Shown: positions 24,040 to 33,121, numbered from the stretch's first letter. The stretch is DNA of 48,042 nucleotides from Ruminiclostridium sp. (GCA_017625405.1 JAGALB010000034.1:1-48042), one strand, 5' to 3'. Numbers and translations are program-made. Notes: generated from the letters alone by a model not told the origin.

Positions 24040-24504
24040 ATGGATACAATCAAGACAGTTAAAGAGCTTGCTGAGATCATGAAGGAAAACGGACTCAGCT
24101 ACTTAAAATACAAGGGCGATGATTTTGAGGTTGAAATGGGCGAAAAGAAGCCCCAGATGCCTCCTATGCCCCCTATGATGCCTCCTGTTGCTGCTCCCGC
24201 TGCACCTATGGCTATGGCAGTTGCTACTGCTCCCGGTGCTGAAGCTGCCGCACAGGTATCTCCTGCGGCAGGCAATATTATGAAGGCTCCTATCGTAGGT
24301 ACTTTCTATGCGGCTCCCGCACCCGGAAAGGCTCCTTTTGTAACAGTAGGTTCTACTGTAAGCAAGGGCGATGTGCTTTTCATTATCGAAAGCATGAAGG
24401 TTATGAACGAGGTTACAAGCGAATTTGACGGTAAGGTTACCGAAATCCTTGTAAAGGACGGCGACGCAGTAGAATATGACCAGCCCGTTCTCCGCATTGA
24501 ATAA
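24040..24504 (+). CDS. accB: Biotin carboxyl carrier protein of acetyl-CoA carboxylase
   Basis: This 154-residue protein carries the biotin that shuttles CO2 between AccC and AccA-AccD. A small N-terminal domain is followed by a Pro/Ala/Met-rich linker (residues about 45-80) and a biotinyl domain containing ESMKVMNEV, where Lys is the biotinylation site (Ser replaces the usual Ala before MK). AAAGGAA precedes the ATG at 24040. Confidence 0.95.
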   Translation: MDTIKTVKELAEIMKENGLSYLKYKGDDFEVEMGEKKPQMPPMPPMMPPVAAPAAPMAMAVATAPGAEAAAQVSPAAGNIMKAPIVGTFYAAPAPGKAPFVTVGSTVSKGDVLFIIESMKVMNEVTSEFDGKVTEILVKDGDAVEYDQPVLRIE

Positions 24505-24532
24505 TCAGGGAGAAGCTGAAAGGAAAGAAAAT

Positions 24533-24958
24533 ATGAAGATGAATATTGAAGAGATAAAGGAAATTATACCCCATCGTGACCCGTTTTTACTTATTGATGA
24601 AATCGAAGAAATCGAAGAAGGCAAGAGAGTTGTTGCGTTAAAGCACATCAAGGCTGACGATTTCTGGTTCAAGGGTCATTTCCCCGAATATCCCGTAGTT
24701 CCCGGTGTGCTCATTCTTGAAATGATGGCGCAGGCAGGCGCTGTTTCTATGCTTATGATGCCTGAAAACAAGGGCAAGATCGGCTTTTTCGGCGGCGTAA
24801 AGGAAGCAAAGTTCCGCAGACAGGTAGTTCCCGGTGACACTCTTCGCCTTGAGGTTGAAATCATCAAGGTAAAGGGTCCCGTAGGCGTAGGCAAGGGCGT
24901 TGCGACAGTAAACGGAGAAAAGGCTTGTACCGCTGAAATCTCCTTCGCAATCAAGTAA
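24533..24958 (+). CDS. fabZ: 3-hydroxyacyl-ACP dehydratase
   Basis: This 141-residue hotdog-fold enzyme dehydrates beta-hydroxyacyl-ACP. The catalytic His is in [12 protein letters not shown] and the Glu in [26 protein letters not shown] is conserved. The start at 24533 follows AAAGGAAAG. The gene sits between accB and accC, as in many Clostridia. Confidence 0.96.
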   Translation: MKMNIEEIKEIIPHRDPFLLIDEIEEIEEGKRVVALKHIKADDFWFKGHFPEYPVVPGVLILEMMAQAGAVSMLMMPENKGKIGFFGGVKEAKFRRQVVPGDTLRLEVEIIKVKGPVGVGKGVATVNGEKACTAEISFAIK

Positions 24959-24975
24959 GGAAAGGATTTTACCTG

Positions 24976-26319
24976 ATGTTTGATAAAATTCTTATTGCTA
25001 ACAGGGGCGAAATTGCAATCCGCATCATAAGAGCCTGCCGTGAGCTGGGAATCGGCACAGTAGCCGTTTATTCCACAGCTGACAAGAGCGCTCTTCACGC
25101 ACAGATTGCCGATGAGGCTATCTGTATCGGCGGACCCCGCAGCTCCGACAGCTATTTAAATACAAAGGCTCTGATTGCGGCCTGTGAAATCACAGGCGCA
25201 AAGGCTATCCACCCCGGCTTCGGCTTTTTATCCGAGGACAGCAGCTTTGTAAAGCTCTGCGACAAGTGCGGTATCAAGTGGATAGGCCCCAATGCAGCGG
25301 CAATGGAGGCTATGGGTAACAAGGCAAACGCCAAGGGCGCTATGATTGAAGCGGGCGTGCCTGTTGTAACAGGCTCCGACGGCGTTGTGGAAAGCCTTGA
25401 GGACGCAAAGAAAATTTCTGCGGAAATAGGCTACCCCGTGCTTGTAAAGGCAAGTGCAGGCGGCGGCGGACGCGGTATCAGACGTGCCGACAGCGAGGAG
25501 GAGCTTGAAGAGGCTCTCAGCGCTGCAAAGCAGGAGGCAATCCAGTTCTTCGGCAACGGCGACGTTTATATTGAAAAGTTTATCGTAAATCCCAGACACG
25601 TGGAAATCCAGATTATCGCTGACGAACACGGCAATGCCGTTCATCTGGGCGAGCGTGACTGTTCCTGCCAGAGAAGAAACCAGAAGGTGCTTGAGGAAAG
25701 CCCCAGCCCGATTATGACTCCCGAACTCAGAGGAAAAATGGGTCAGGCGGCTCTTCGTGCAGCAAAGGTTTACGGCTATTACAATGCAGGTACGGTAGAA
25801 TTCCTTGTGGACAAGGACAAGAATTTCTATTTCATGGAAATGAATGCACGTATCCAGGTTGAACATCCTGTAACGGAAATGGTAACAGGTGTGGATTTAA
25901 TCAAGGAACAGATACGCATAGCCATGGGACTTCCTCTTTCCTTCAGACAGGAGGATATAGAGCTTACAGGTCATGTTATCGAATGCCGTATCAATGCGGA
26001 AGACCCCAGGCAGAACTTCCGCCCCTGCCCCGGAAAGATTCAGTCAATCCATATGCCCGGCGGCTTCGGCGTGCGTATTGATACAGCGGTTTATCAGGGC
26101 TATCAGATTCCGCCTTATTATGACAGCATGATTGCAAAGCTCATAGTAAAGGGCAGAAACCGTGAAGAGGCAATCACAAAGATGAAGGTTGCACTTTCGG
26201 AAATGCTAATCGAGGGCATTCAGACAAACATAGATTTCCAGCTCAATCTCCTTCGTGACAAGGAATTTGAAAGCGGAGACTTCGACATCGGATTCCTTAA
26301 CCGTAAGGATTTAACATAA
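24976..26319 (+). CDS. accC: Biotin carboxylase subunit of acetyl-CoA carboxylase
   Basis: This 447-residue ATP-grasp enzyme carboxylates biotin using ATP and bicarbonate. It begins MFDKILIANRGEIAIRIIRAC and has the glycine-rich ATP loop KASAGGGGRGIR, ERDCSCQRRNQKVLEE, and FMEMNARIQVEHPVTE with the catalytic Glu/Arg. The length is normal. Confidence 0.97.
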   Translation: MFDKILIANRGEIAIRIIRACRELGIGTVAVYSTADKSALHAQIADEAICIGGPRSSDSYLNTKALIAACEITGAKAIHPGFGFLSEDSSFVKLCDKCGIKWIGPNAAAMEAMGNKANAKGAMIEAGVPVVTGSDGVVESLEDAKKISAEIGYPVLVKASAGGGGRGIRRADSEEELEEALSAAKQEAIQFFGNGDVYIEKFIVNPRHVEIQIIADEHGNAVHLGERDCSCQRRNQKVLEESPSPIMTPELRGKMGQAALRAAKVYGYYNAGTVEFLVDKDKNFYFMEMNARIQVEHPVTEMVTGVDLIKEQIRIAMGLPLSFRQEDIELTGHVIECRINAEDPRQNFRPCPGKIQSIHMPGGFGVRIDTAVYQGYQIPPYYDSMIAKLIVKGRNREEAITKMKVALSEMLIEGIQTNIDFQLNLLRDKEFESGDFDIGFLNRKDLT

Positions 26320-26337
26320 GATTTTTCAGGAGGCAAA

Positions 26338-27231
26338 ATGGCACTTGAAGATTTATTCAAAGTTGTAAAGGACCGTTTCAAAGAGGATAAGAAGCCTGAA
26401 AAGAAAGAGGAAGGAATAGAAATTCCCAAAAACCTGCTTTTCAAGTGTCCCAGATGCGGTACAGTGGTTTACAGCGAAGAGTTTGAAAAAAATAAAAAGG
26501 TATGTCCGTCCTGCAATTATCACGCCCGTATCAATCACCGTGACCGTCTTGAAATCACAGTTGACAAGGGCAGCTTCGAGGAATTCGACGCAGGTATGAC
26601 ATCGCTTAACCCCATAGATTTCCCTGATTATGAGGAAAAGATTGCCGAACTTCAGGAAAAGTGCGGTATGAAGGAGGCCGTTGTTACAGGCCTTTGCACA
26701 ATCCGTGGCTACAAGGCGGTTATCGGTATCATGGACAGCAGCTTCATGATGGCAAGTATGGGCAGCGTTGTGGGCGAAAAGATTACCCGTGCCTTTGAAT
26801 ACGGTACAAAGCATAAGCTCCCTGTAATCATGTTCACAGCTTCAGGCGGCGCACGTATGCAGGAGGGTATCATCTCCCTTATGCAGATGGCAAAGACCTC
26901 TGGTGCGATTGCAAAGCACAACGAGGCAGGCCAGCTCTACATCACCGTTATGACTGACCCTACAACAGGCGGTGTTACAGCTTCTTTTGCGAGCCTCGGC
27001 GATGTTATCATTGCTGAACCCAAGGTGCTTATCGGCTTTGCGGGCAGACGTGTAATCCAGGGTACAATCCGTCAGCAGCTTCCCGACGATTTCCAGTCGG
27101 CGGAATTCATGCTGGAAAACGGTTTTGTGGATATGATTGTTGAGCGTAAGCAGATGCGTTCCACACTTTCAAGACTTTTAAAGATGCACAATTATAAAAA
27201 GACGGAAACACTTCCGGGAAAGGACAGCTGA
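26338..27231 (+). CDS. accD: Acetyl-CoA carboxylase carboxyltransferase beta subunit
   Basis: This 297-residue subunit has an N-terminal zinc finger (CPRCGTVVY...CPSCNYH, residues 38-60) and a crotonase-like carboxyltransferase fold (TASGGARMQEG, GGVTASFASLGD, GFAGRRVIQ). It pairs with AccA, encoded 1 bp downstream, to make malonyl-CoA. AGGAGG precedes the ATG. Confidence 0.97.
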   Translation: MALEDLFKVVKDRFKEDKKPEKKEEGIEIPKNLLFKCPRCGTVVYSEEFEKNKKVCPSCNYHARINHRDRLEITVDKGSFEEFDAGMTSLNPIDFPDYEEKIAELQEKCGMKEAVVTGLCTIRGYKAVIGIMDSSFMMASMGSVVGEKITRAFEYGTKHKLPVIMFTASGGARMQEGIISLMQMAKTSGAIAKHNEAGQLYITVMTDPTTGGVTASFASLGDVIIAEPKVLIGFAGRRVIQGTIRQQLPDDFQSAEFMLENGFVDMIVERKQMRSTLSRLLKMHNYKKTETLPGKDS

Positions 27232-27232
27232 A

Positions 27233-28036
27233 ATGAATACTCTTACAGCAACAGAGCGCCTGGAAACTATCCGTCATAAGAACCGTCCCACAGTAATGGA
27301 CTATATTCCCGCAATTTTCACGGATTTCATGGAGATGCACGGTGACAGACATTACAGTGATGATAATGCAATCATAGGCGGTATTGCAGAGCTTGCAGGC
27401 GTTCCTGTAACGGTTATTGCACAGGTAAAGGGCAGAAATCTTGACGAAAACAAGAAGTCAAACTTTTCCATGCCTCACCCCGAAGGATACAGAAAGGCCT
27501 TAAGACTTGTAAAGCAGGCTGAAAAATTCCACAGACCCGTTATCTGTCTTGTTGACACTCCCGGTGCTTTCTGCGGAATCGAAGCTGAAAAGCGTGGACA
27601 GGGCGAAGCAATTGCACGTAACCTTATGGAATTCATGCTTGTGAAAACTCCCATAATTTCCGTGGTTTTAGGCGAAGGCGGAAGCGGCGGTGCACTTGCT
27701 CTTGCGGTATGCGACGAGCTTGCAATGCTTGAAAATGCGCTTTATTCCGTAATTTCTCCCCGTGGCTTTGCTTCTATTCTCTGGAAGGACGCAAGCAGGG
27801 AAATGGAAGCGGCTGAGCTTATGAAGATTACCGCAGAAGACCTTGTGAAATTCGGTGTATGTGAAAAAATCATCGAAGAACCCACAGGCGGCGCACATAC
27901 CGATATGGAATATACAGCAATGAATATTTCCGATTATCTGAAAGACGCTCTGGCACGTATCACACAATACGACACCGATACTCTTTTAGAGAAAAGATAC
28001 GAAAAATTCCGCAAAATCGGCATGTTTAACGAATAA
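27233..28036 (+). CDS. accA: Acetyl-CoA carboxylase carboxyltransferase alpha subunit
   Basis: This 267-residue partner of AccD has FMEMHGDRHYSDD, VTVIAQVKGRN, PVICLVDTPGAFCGIEAEKRGQ and LGEGGSGGALA. Translation is probably coupled to accD. Last gene of the long fab-acc operon; only a weak hairpin (AAAAGTT/AACTTTT near 28050) follows. Confidence 0.97.
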   Translation: MNTLTATERLETIRHKNRPTVMDYIPAIFTDFMEMHGDRHYSDDNAIIGGIAELAGVPVTVIAQVKGRNLDENKKSNFSMPHPEGYRKALRLVKQAEKFHRPVICLVDTPGAFCGIEAEKRGQGEAIARNLMEFMLVKTPIISVVLGEGGSGGALALAVCDELAMLENALYSVISPRGFASILWKDASREMEAAELMKITAEDLVKFGVCEKIIEEPTGGAHTDMEYTAMNISDYLKDALARITQYDTDTLLEKRYEKFRKIGMFNE

Positions 28037-28125
28037 GCAAAATGCACAAAAAAGTTCAAAACTTTTGTAAAATATATATCAAAAGTTAAAAAAATAAAAA
28101 AATGGTAAAAATTTAAGAAAAGCTA

Positions 28126-28154
28126 TTGATTTTTTAAATAGTATCATTTATAAT
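28126..28154 (+). promoter_or_regulatory. Separate promoter of acpP with repeated flanking motifs
   Basis: TTGATT, a 17-bp spacer and TATAAT precede acpP by 66 bp. AATGGTAAAA occurs twice (28101-28110 and 28152-28161), and GTATCA/TGATAC (28141-28146, 28164-28169) bracket the -10 region. These may be regulator sites. Confidence 0.7.
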
Positions 28155-28220
28155 GGTAAAAGTTGATACAGTTTAACTGTGCTATTATTTAATTAAAAAT
28201 ATTTTTTGGAGGACAAGAAA

Positions 28221-28454
28221 ATGATTTTTGAAAAAGTAAAGAGCATTATCGTAGACCAGCTTGACGTTGATGAAGACAAGGTAACAATGAACGCTAATAT
28301 CCAGGATGATCTCGGCGCAGACTCCCTTGATATCGTTGACCTCGTAATGAGCTTCGAAGACGAATTCGATATGGAAATTCCTGACGATCAGGTTGAAAAC
28401 ATCAAGACAGTTGGCGACGTAGTTAAGTACGTTGAAGAAAATACAGAAGCGTAA
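28221..28454 (+). CDS. acpP: Acyl carrier protein
   Basis: This 77-residue acidic protein carries growing acyl chains on a phosphopantetheine attached to Ser in [12 protein letters not shown] (near residue 36). The start at 28221 has GGAGG 8 bp upstream. It has its own promoter and terminator, allowing higher expression than the enzymes upstream. Confidence 0.97.
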   Translation: MIFEKVKSIIVDQLDVDEDKVTMNANIQDDLGADSLDIVDLVMSFEDEFDMEIPDDQVENIKTVGDVVKYVEENTEA

Positions 28455-28462
28455 GCTTTTAT

Positions 28463-28495
28463 AAAAACCGCCGTACCATAGGTACGGCGGTTTTT
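28463..28495 (+). terminator. Intrinsic terminator of acpP
   Basis: A perfect 15-bp stem (AAAAACCGCCGTACC with its complement, 3-base loop) ends in a T-run. Confidence 0.93.
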
Positions 28496-28511
28496 GTTAT
28501 GTCATATACAA

Positions 28512-28550
28512 TAAAAACGGCGGTATCGCACAACCTGCGACACCGCCGTT
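28512..28550 (-). terminator. Intrinsic terminator of ackA
   Basis: On the minus strand a stem AACGGCGGT (plus an inner TCGCA/TGCGA helix after one mismatch) is followed by TTTTTATTG, 60 bp past the ackA stop. Confidence 0.85.
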
Positions 28551-28612
28551 AATCTTATCTGCTAATTAAATCCGACCTTGTAAAAGGCGTAACCGCCGGC
28601 CATAGTTACGGA

Positions 28613-29812
28613 TTAAAGACCGCAGAGTTCCTTTGTATCTCTTGCAATAAGAAGCTCTTCGTTTGTGGGAACAACCCAGACCTGTGTCTTGGAGTCGTCT
28701 GTGGAAATCTTAACGAATTCGCCTCTTGTCTTGGAGTTGAGTTCCTTATCGAGCTTGATGCCGAAGTATTCCATGCCTTCGCAAGCACCTGCACGTACAG
28801 CGTCAGCGTTTTCACCGATACCGCCTGTGAAGATAACTGCGTCAAGACCGCCCATAGCTGCTGTGTAGGAGCCGATGTACTTCTTGATTTCGTAGTTGAG
28901 CATTTCGCCTACGATCTGAGCCTGCTTGTTGCCTTCCTTTGCAGCAGCTTCAATATCTCTGTTGTCGCTGGAGATGCCGCTGATGCCGAGGAAGCCGGAC
29001 TTCTTGTTGAGGTAGTTGCTCATTTCGTCAGGGGAAAGACCGAGCTTCTTAGCTACGAATGTAACTGCGGAAGCGTCAACACAACCGGAACGTGTGCCCA
29101 TGATAACACCGTCAAGGGGAGTGAAGCCCATGGATGTATCAACAGACTTACCGCCGTCAACAGCTGTGATGGAGGAGCCGTTACCGAGGTGGCAGGAAAC
29201 GATCTTGAGGTCCTTGATATCCTTGCCGAGCTTTTCAGCAAGAGCTGCTGTTACGAAACGGTGGGATGTACCGTGGAAGCCGTACTTTCTTACGTGGTAC
29301 TTTTCATAGCATTCATAGGGCATACCGAACATGAAAGCCTTTTCGGGCATTGTCTGGTGGAATGCTGTATCGAAAACTACTGCCTGAGGAACTGTTTCGG
29401 GAATAACCTTCTTACAAGCCCATAAAGCGAGTGCGTGGGGGTGGTTATGTACAGGAGCAAGCTCTGCAAGATCGTCGATCTTCTGGATAACTTCGTCTGT
29501 AACAAGAGTTGTCTTGTTGAAAACTTCAGCGCCCTGCACGATTCTGTGACCTACTGCGGAGATTTCGTCCATGCTCTTGATAACAGCTGCGTTGCCTGTT
29601 GTGAGAACTTCAACAACCTTTTCAAAGGCTTCTGTGTGAGTGGGGAATGTGCAGTCAGATTCATAAACTCTGCCATCGAAAGCAGTGTGCTTGATGTGAC
29701 CGTCAATACCGATTCTTTCGCAGTTACCCTTTGCGATAACCTTTTCATCTGTCATTTCGATGAGTTGGTACTTAAGGGAAGAACTACCTGCGTTTACAAC
29801 TAAAATTTTCAT
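28613..29812 (-). CDS. ackA: Acetate kinase
   Basis: This 399-residue enzyme makes ATP and acetate from acetyl phosphate in fermentation. It has VVNAGSSSLKYQL at the N-terminus, VVFDTAFHQTMP, YGFHGTSHR (catalytic His), LGNGSS, GTRSGCVD and FTGGIGENA. The start at 29812 follows GAAAGGA. No phosphotransacetylase gene is adjacent. Confidence 0.98.
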   Translation of the reverse strand: MKILVVNAGSSSLKYQLIEMTDEKVIAKGNCERIGIDGHIKHTAFDGRVYESDCTFPTHTEAFEKVVEVLTTGNAAVIKSMDEISAVGHRIVQGAEVFNKTTLVTDEVIQKIDDLAELAPVHNHPHALALWACKKVIPETVPQAVVFDTAFHQTMPEKAFMFGMPYECYEKYHVRKYGFHGTSHRFVTAALAEKLGKDIKDLKIVSCHLGNGSSITAVDGGKSVDTSMGFTPLDGVIMGTRSGCVDASAVTFVAKKLGLSPDEMSNYLNKKSGFLGISGISSDNRDIEAAAKEGNKQAQIVGEMLNYEIKKYIGSYTAAMGGLDAVIFTGGIGENADAVRAGACEGMEYFGIKLDKELNSKTRGEFVKISTDDSKTQVWVVPTNEELLIARDTKELCGL

Positions 29813-29931
29813 GGTTATAATTCCTTTCATAAAATAAATAATCATACCTGTTAATTTTATACCAAATTGAGAGAAAAATCAAGTCTTTTAGGAAAATTTG
29901 TGGAAATAATACGGTTAATTTTGAAATTGCC

Positions 29932-29960
29932 TTGCAAATTGCGGAAATATATGCTATAAT
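29932..29960 (+). promoter_or_regulatory. Promoter of the structured leader RNA
   Basis: TTGCAA (29932-29937), a 17-bp spacer and TATAAT (29955-29960) place the transcription start at about 29967, exactly the first base of the outer helix of the RNA described next. Confidence 0.8.
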
Positions 29961-29966
29961 TCAAGA

Positions 29967-30129
29967 TGCGACACAACTGAATAAGAACAATTGTTAAAGT
30001 GTACACTTTTACTATATGGTAAAAGTGCATGCTCTTTTTTCGTATGCTTTAATAGTTGTTCGAAAGTTGTGTCGCAGCAATCGGAGCGGTGCATTTTTCG
30101 GGTGCGTAGCTTCGGCTGCGCACTTTTTT
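29967..30129 (+). ncRNA. Structured leader RNA with three-way junction and terminator (candidate riboswitch)
   Basis: The DNA folds on paper into a compact RNA: P1, 12 bp, 29967-29978 with 30065-30076; P2, GAACAA 29985-29990 with 30056-30061; a 3x3 internal loop; P3, TTAAAG 29994-29999 with 30047-30052. P3 opens to a three-way junction with hairpins P4 (30004-30027, 9 bp) and P5 (30028-30046, 5 bp with one G-U). A terminator follows at 30102-30129 (9-bp stem, TTCG loop, six Ts). TCGGAGC (30081-30087) can pair with GCTTCGG inside the terminator (30109-30115, two wobbles), giving a possible antiterminator. The downstream membrane-protein gene starts 30 bp later. It matches no RNA class I can recall; a stand-alone sRNA is the alternative. 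Confidence 0.72.
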
Positions 30130-30158
30130 GATTTATAAAGCATATGGAGGACGAAAAA

Positions 30159-30758
30159 ATGGCAAAAATGAAAGTTACGTACGAAAATATCACGCCTTTG
30201 ATGAGCAAGGTGAACAAAAGAAGAATTGCAGTTTCATTTCTGAGTTGGATTTTGCAGATTATAATTGCAATTGCTTTTGTGGTATCGTTTCCGCCTGGAG
30301 GTTTTTTTGAAATTATAGGAGCGTTTTTAGGCTCTCTTTTTCTTGCGTGGTATATAGTCGGAATGCTTCCTGGACTTTTTCATATAGACAGTCTTTATGG
30401 CAGCATTAAACCTCTTTTATTTATCCCGATTATCGGTTGGTTTATATGGTTTATGATTGTCTGCTTTGCGGCGATTGTTATTGGTATGGGTGTAATGATA
30501 GCCAATATATTCAAGCTGATTTTCAAGAAACCGCTTATTTACTTTTTTGAAGTTGATTATTTTATAAAAAAAGAAGCAGCACAGAATATAGATGCAGCTG
30601 TAACAGAGGCTGCTTATAACAACGTTATGGGGCAGCAGAATGTTCAGAACAACAATTCTGCCGAAAGCCTTGCAAAACTCAAGGAAATGCTTGATAACGG
30701 TCTTATAACAGAAGACGAATATGATGTAAAGAAGGCTGAAATCCTCAGCAGAATGTAA
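30159..30758 (+). CDS. Membrane protein with C-terminal SHOCT domain
   Basis: This 199-residue protein has three hydrophobic stretches (about 28-48, 52-72, 85-115) and a C-terminal SHOCT helix pair (SLAKLKEMLDNGLITEDEYDVKKAEILSRM region, 170-199), a short module thought to mediate oligomerisation or targeting. The start at 30159 has GGAGG 8 bp upstream; an in-frame ATG at 30144 overlaps that site. It lies directly behind the structured leader RNA, so its expression is probably set by that RNA. The function is unknown. Confidence 0.8.
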   Translation: MAKMKVTYENITPLMSKVNKRRIAVSFLSWILQIIIAIAFVVSFPPGGFFEIIGAFLGSLFLAWYIVGMLPGLFHIDSLYGSIKPLLFIPIIGWFIWFMIVCFAAIVIGMGVMIANIFKLIFKKPLIYFFEVDYFIKKEAAQNIDAAVTEAAYNNVMGQQNVQNNNSAESLAKLKEMLDNGLITEDEYDVKKAEILSRM

Positions 30759-30769
30759 ATATATTGCAG

Positions 30770-30822
30770 GGGCGGGTGCTACCCGCCCGTTTTATTTTCG
30801 GGCGGAAAATTCCGCCCTTTTT
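30770..30822 (+). terminator. Tandem GC-rich hairpins (REP-like unit plus terminator)
   Basis: GGGCGGGT-GCT-ACCCGCCC (30770-30788) is followed by GGGCGGAA-AA-TTCCGCCC (30800-30817) and five Ts. The second is a clear intrinsic terminator; the first resembles the palindrome at 32045-32063. Confidence 0.85.
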
Positions 30823-30825
30823 ATA

Positions 30826-30854
30826 TTGCCAACTCCCGTTTTTTCTGATATAAT
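30826..30854 (+). promoter_or_regulatory. Promoter of tmcAL
   Basis: TTGCCA, a 17-bp spacer and TATAAT lie 24 bp before the tmcAL start. Confidence 0.75.
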
Positions 30855-30878
30855 AATAAAAAACACACGGAGGTGCGT

Positions 30879-32039
30879 ATGAAAACCTGCGGAATTATTG
30901 CCGAATACAACCCCTTTCACAACGGGCATAAATACCAGATAGAAGAAACAAAGAAGCGATATGGCGCTACCCATATAGTTGCTGTAATGAGCGGTAATTT
31001 CACCCAGCGTGGGGATGTTGCCGTATATGATAAATATAAGCGTGCGGAAATCGCTTTGCAGAGCGGCGTTGACCTTGTAATCGAGCTGCCTGTGGCGTAC
31101 GCTCTCGCCAGTGCGGAGCAGTTCGCCCTCGGTGCGGTTTCGCTTCTGCACTCTCTCGGCTGTGTGGATATGCTCAGCTTCGGCAGTGAGTGCGGAGATA
31201 TAGAGCTGCTTCACGAAACGGCAGGTGCGGTTGTCTATGCGCAGAACCATGACGATTTCTTCCGCTATATGAGAAACGGCGATACACTGCCTGTGGCACT
31301 TCAGAAAACAATTGAAACCTATTATGAAGATGATATCATAAAGACTCTTACCGAGCCGAACAACACCCTTGCAGTCGAATATTTAAAGGCAATGGACGAG
31401 CTGGGCTGTAGTTTTACGCCTGTGACAATCGGCAGAACAGGTGCAGAGCATGACAGCGACGTGGTTTCGGAAAATATCGCTTCCGCTTCAAAAATCAGAA
31501 AGCTGATTCTATCGGGTGATGACGCTTCCGCTTTTGTACCTGTGCTTCCCGAAGCGGATACTGCCGATATAAGACGGCTTGAAACGGCAATCCTTGCAAA
31601 ACTGCGTACCATGAGCTGTAAGGAAATCGAGAAAGCTCCCAATGTGCTTATGGGGCTTGAAAACCGCATATACAAGGCGGCAAGAGTGTCGTCAAACCTT
31701 GCGGAATTATATATGCTTATCAAGACAAAGCGCTATACAATGGCTCGTATACGCAGAATCGTGCTTGCCTGCTTTTTAGGAATAAAGAAAGCTGACCTTA
31801 AAGCAAGCCCCTCGTATGTGCATATTCTGGGCATGAACGCAAAGGGCAGGGAAATTCTTTCGGCAGCGGATTGCAAACTGCCTATGGATACATCCCTCAA
31901 GAATCTTGCTGCTCAGGGCGACAAGCAGAAGCGCCAGGCGGCTCTTGAGGAATCGGCAGGCAATATGTATGCGCTTGCATTTGAAAAGAACAGGCCCTGC
32001 GGACTGGACTACACGACAAAGCCGGTGATTTTACCGTAA
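30879..32039 (+). CDS. tmcAL: tRNA(Met) cytidine acetate ligase (YlbM family)
   Basis: This 386-residue enzyme uses ATP and acetate to acetylate the wobble cytidine of elongator tRNA-Met. The HxGH-type nucleotidyl motif is in IIAEYNPFHNGHKYQI near the start; VAVMSGNFTQRGD, IELP and SASKIRKLI are family marks. The ATG at 30879 has GGAGG 5 bp upstream; a GTG two codons earlier lies within that site. It may use the acetate produced nearby by AckA, but the two genes are not co-transcribed. Confidence 0.92.
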   Translation: MKTCGIIAEYNPFHNGHKYQIEETKKRYGATHIVAVMSGNFTQRGDVAVYDKYKRAEIALQSGVDLVIELPVAYALASAEQFALGAVSLLHSLGCVDMLSFGSECGDIELLHETAGAVVYAQNHDDFFRYMRNGDTLPVALQKTIETYYEDDIIKTLTEPNNTLAVEYLKAMDELGCSFTPVTIGRTGAEHDSDVVSENIASASKIRKLILSGDDASAFVPVLPEADTADIRRLETAILAKLRTMSCKEIEKAPNVLMGLENRIYKAARVSSNLAELYMLIKTKRYTMARIRRIVLACFLGIKKADLKASPSYVHILGMNAKGREILSAADCKLPMDTSLKNLAAQGDKQKRQAALEESAGNMYALAFEKNRPCGLDYTTKPVILP

Positions 32040-32044
32040 CGTAG

Positions 32045-32063
32045 GGGCGGATATTATCCGCCC
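32045..32063. repeat. REP-like 19-bp palindrome
   Basis: GGGCGGAT-ATT-ATCCGCCC, flanked by AG and G(T), has the same size and outer bases as 30770-30788. Intergenic GC-rich palindromes of this kind look like a dispersed repeat family. Confidence 0.65.
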
Positions 32064-32089
32064 GTAATAAAAATGAAAGGATATATTAT

Positions 32090-33019
32090 ATGAGCATCAG
32101 ATTTACAGAAGAAAGCTACAAGAATTTCGGCAGGTGCATAGTCATGGACAACGGGATATGCACTCTTAAAATTACGGTTGATGTAGGTCCCCGTGTGATT
32201 TATTATGCCATGAACGGCATGGAAAACATGCTGAAGGAGGATATAAACCGTGATACCGTCCGTGACAGCGAGGATATACATGAATTCTTTGATACAACCG
32301 AAAACTGGTATATCTACGGCGGTCACCGCTTATGGACAAGCCCCGAAGCGTGGCCTCAGAGCTACACCCCCGACAACAGCCCTGTTGACTATAAAATCGA
32401 GGGCAATACCGTAACTCTCACCCCTGAGCCACGCACAAAGGTGGGCGAGCAGCACGTTATGACGGTTACACTGGATGAAAACAGCACTCTCGTTACTATC
32501 GGGCATAAGGTTATCAATATTTCCGATAAGGAGCTTACATTAGCGCCCTGGTGTCTTACGGTTGCGGACAAGGGCGGCGTTGAGATTATCCCGCAGTGTA
32601 AGAAAAAGACAGGTCTTTTATCAAACCGCAGGCTTGTAATCTGGGAATACACCGATATTCAGGACGAACGCTTCTATGTAAGCGACGACTATATTACCCT
32701 CAGACAGACCGACAAGAACCGTTCCTTTAAAGTAGGTATGAACAACGAAGACGGCTGGTGTGGGTATCTGAACAAGGGTCAGCTTTTCAGAAAGCTGTTT
32801 GATTTTGATGAAAATGCAGAATATCCCGATTACGGCTGTAATTACGAAACCTTTACCGATCCTTTTATTATGGAAATCGAAACCCTTGGCGCACTGCGTA
32901 CATTAAAGCCGGGCGAATGCTCCGATTATGAGGAAAGATGGGATCTGAAAGTGTGTGATGACACCTTTGATCCGCGCGACAATGCTGATATTGACAGATT
33001 TGTAAAGGAGAATATGTAA
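32090..33019 (+). CDS. Putative mutarotase-like beta-sandwich protein
   Basis: This 309-residue soluble protein has no signal peptide. It is rich in predicted beta strands and contains YGGHRLWTSPEAWPQSY (near residues 78-94), similar to the conserved GGHRLWxxPE of aldose-1-epimerase-like folds, plus LAPWCLTV and VGMNNEDGWCGYL. It may bind or isomerise a sugar; no catalytic residues can be assigned with confidence. AAAGGA lies upstream of the ATG. Confidence 0.65.
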   Translation: MSIRFTEESYKNFGRCIVMDNGICTLKITVDVGPRVIYYAMNGMENMLKEDINRDTVRDSEDIHEFFDTTENWYIYGGHRLWTSPEAWPQSYTPDNSPVDYKIEGNTVTLTPEPRTKVGEQHVMTVTLDENSTLVTIGHKVINISDKELTLAPWCLTVADKGGVEIIPQCKKKTGLLSNRRLVIWEYTDIQDERFYVSDDYITLRQTDKNRSFKVGMNNEDGWCGYLNKGQLFRKLFDFDENAEYPDYGCNYETFTDPFIMEIETLGALRTLKPGECSDYEERWDLKVCDDTFDPRDNADIDRFVKENM

Positions 33020-33121
33020 ACATACGGTTGCGTTTTCAGGAAAAACAGAACTTTTTAATTGGTGGAGTACTGCGAAGCAGAGTGTTATAATTTACTTATA
33101 ATACTGAAAGGCGGTAAAAAT

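Noticed and set aside
29967-30129. 6S RNA or signal-recognition-particle RNA
   Set aside because: The fold is a three-way junction followed by a terminator and a gene; it lacks the long bulged rod of 6S and the GGAA-capped motif of SRP RNA.
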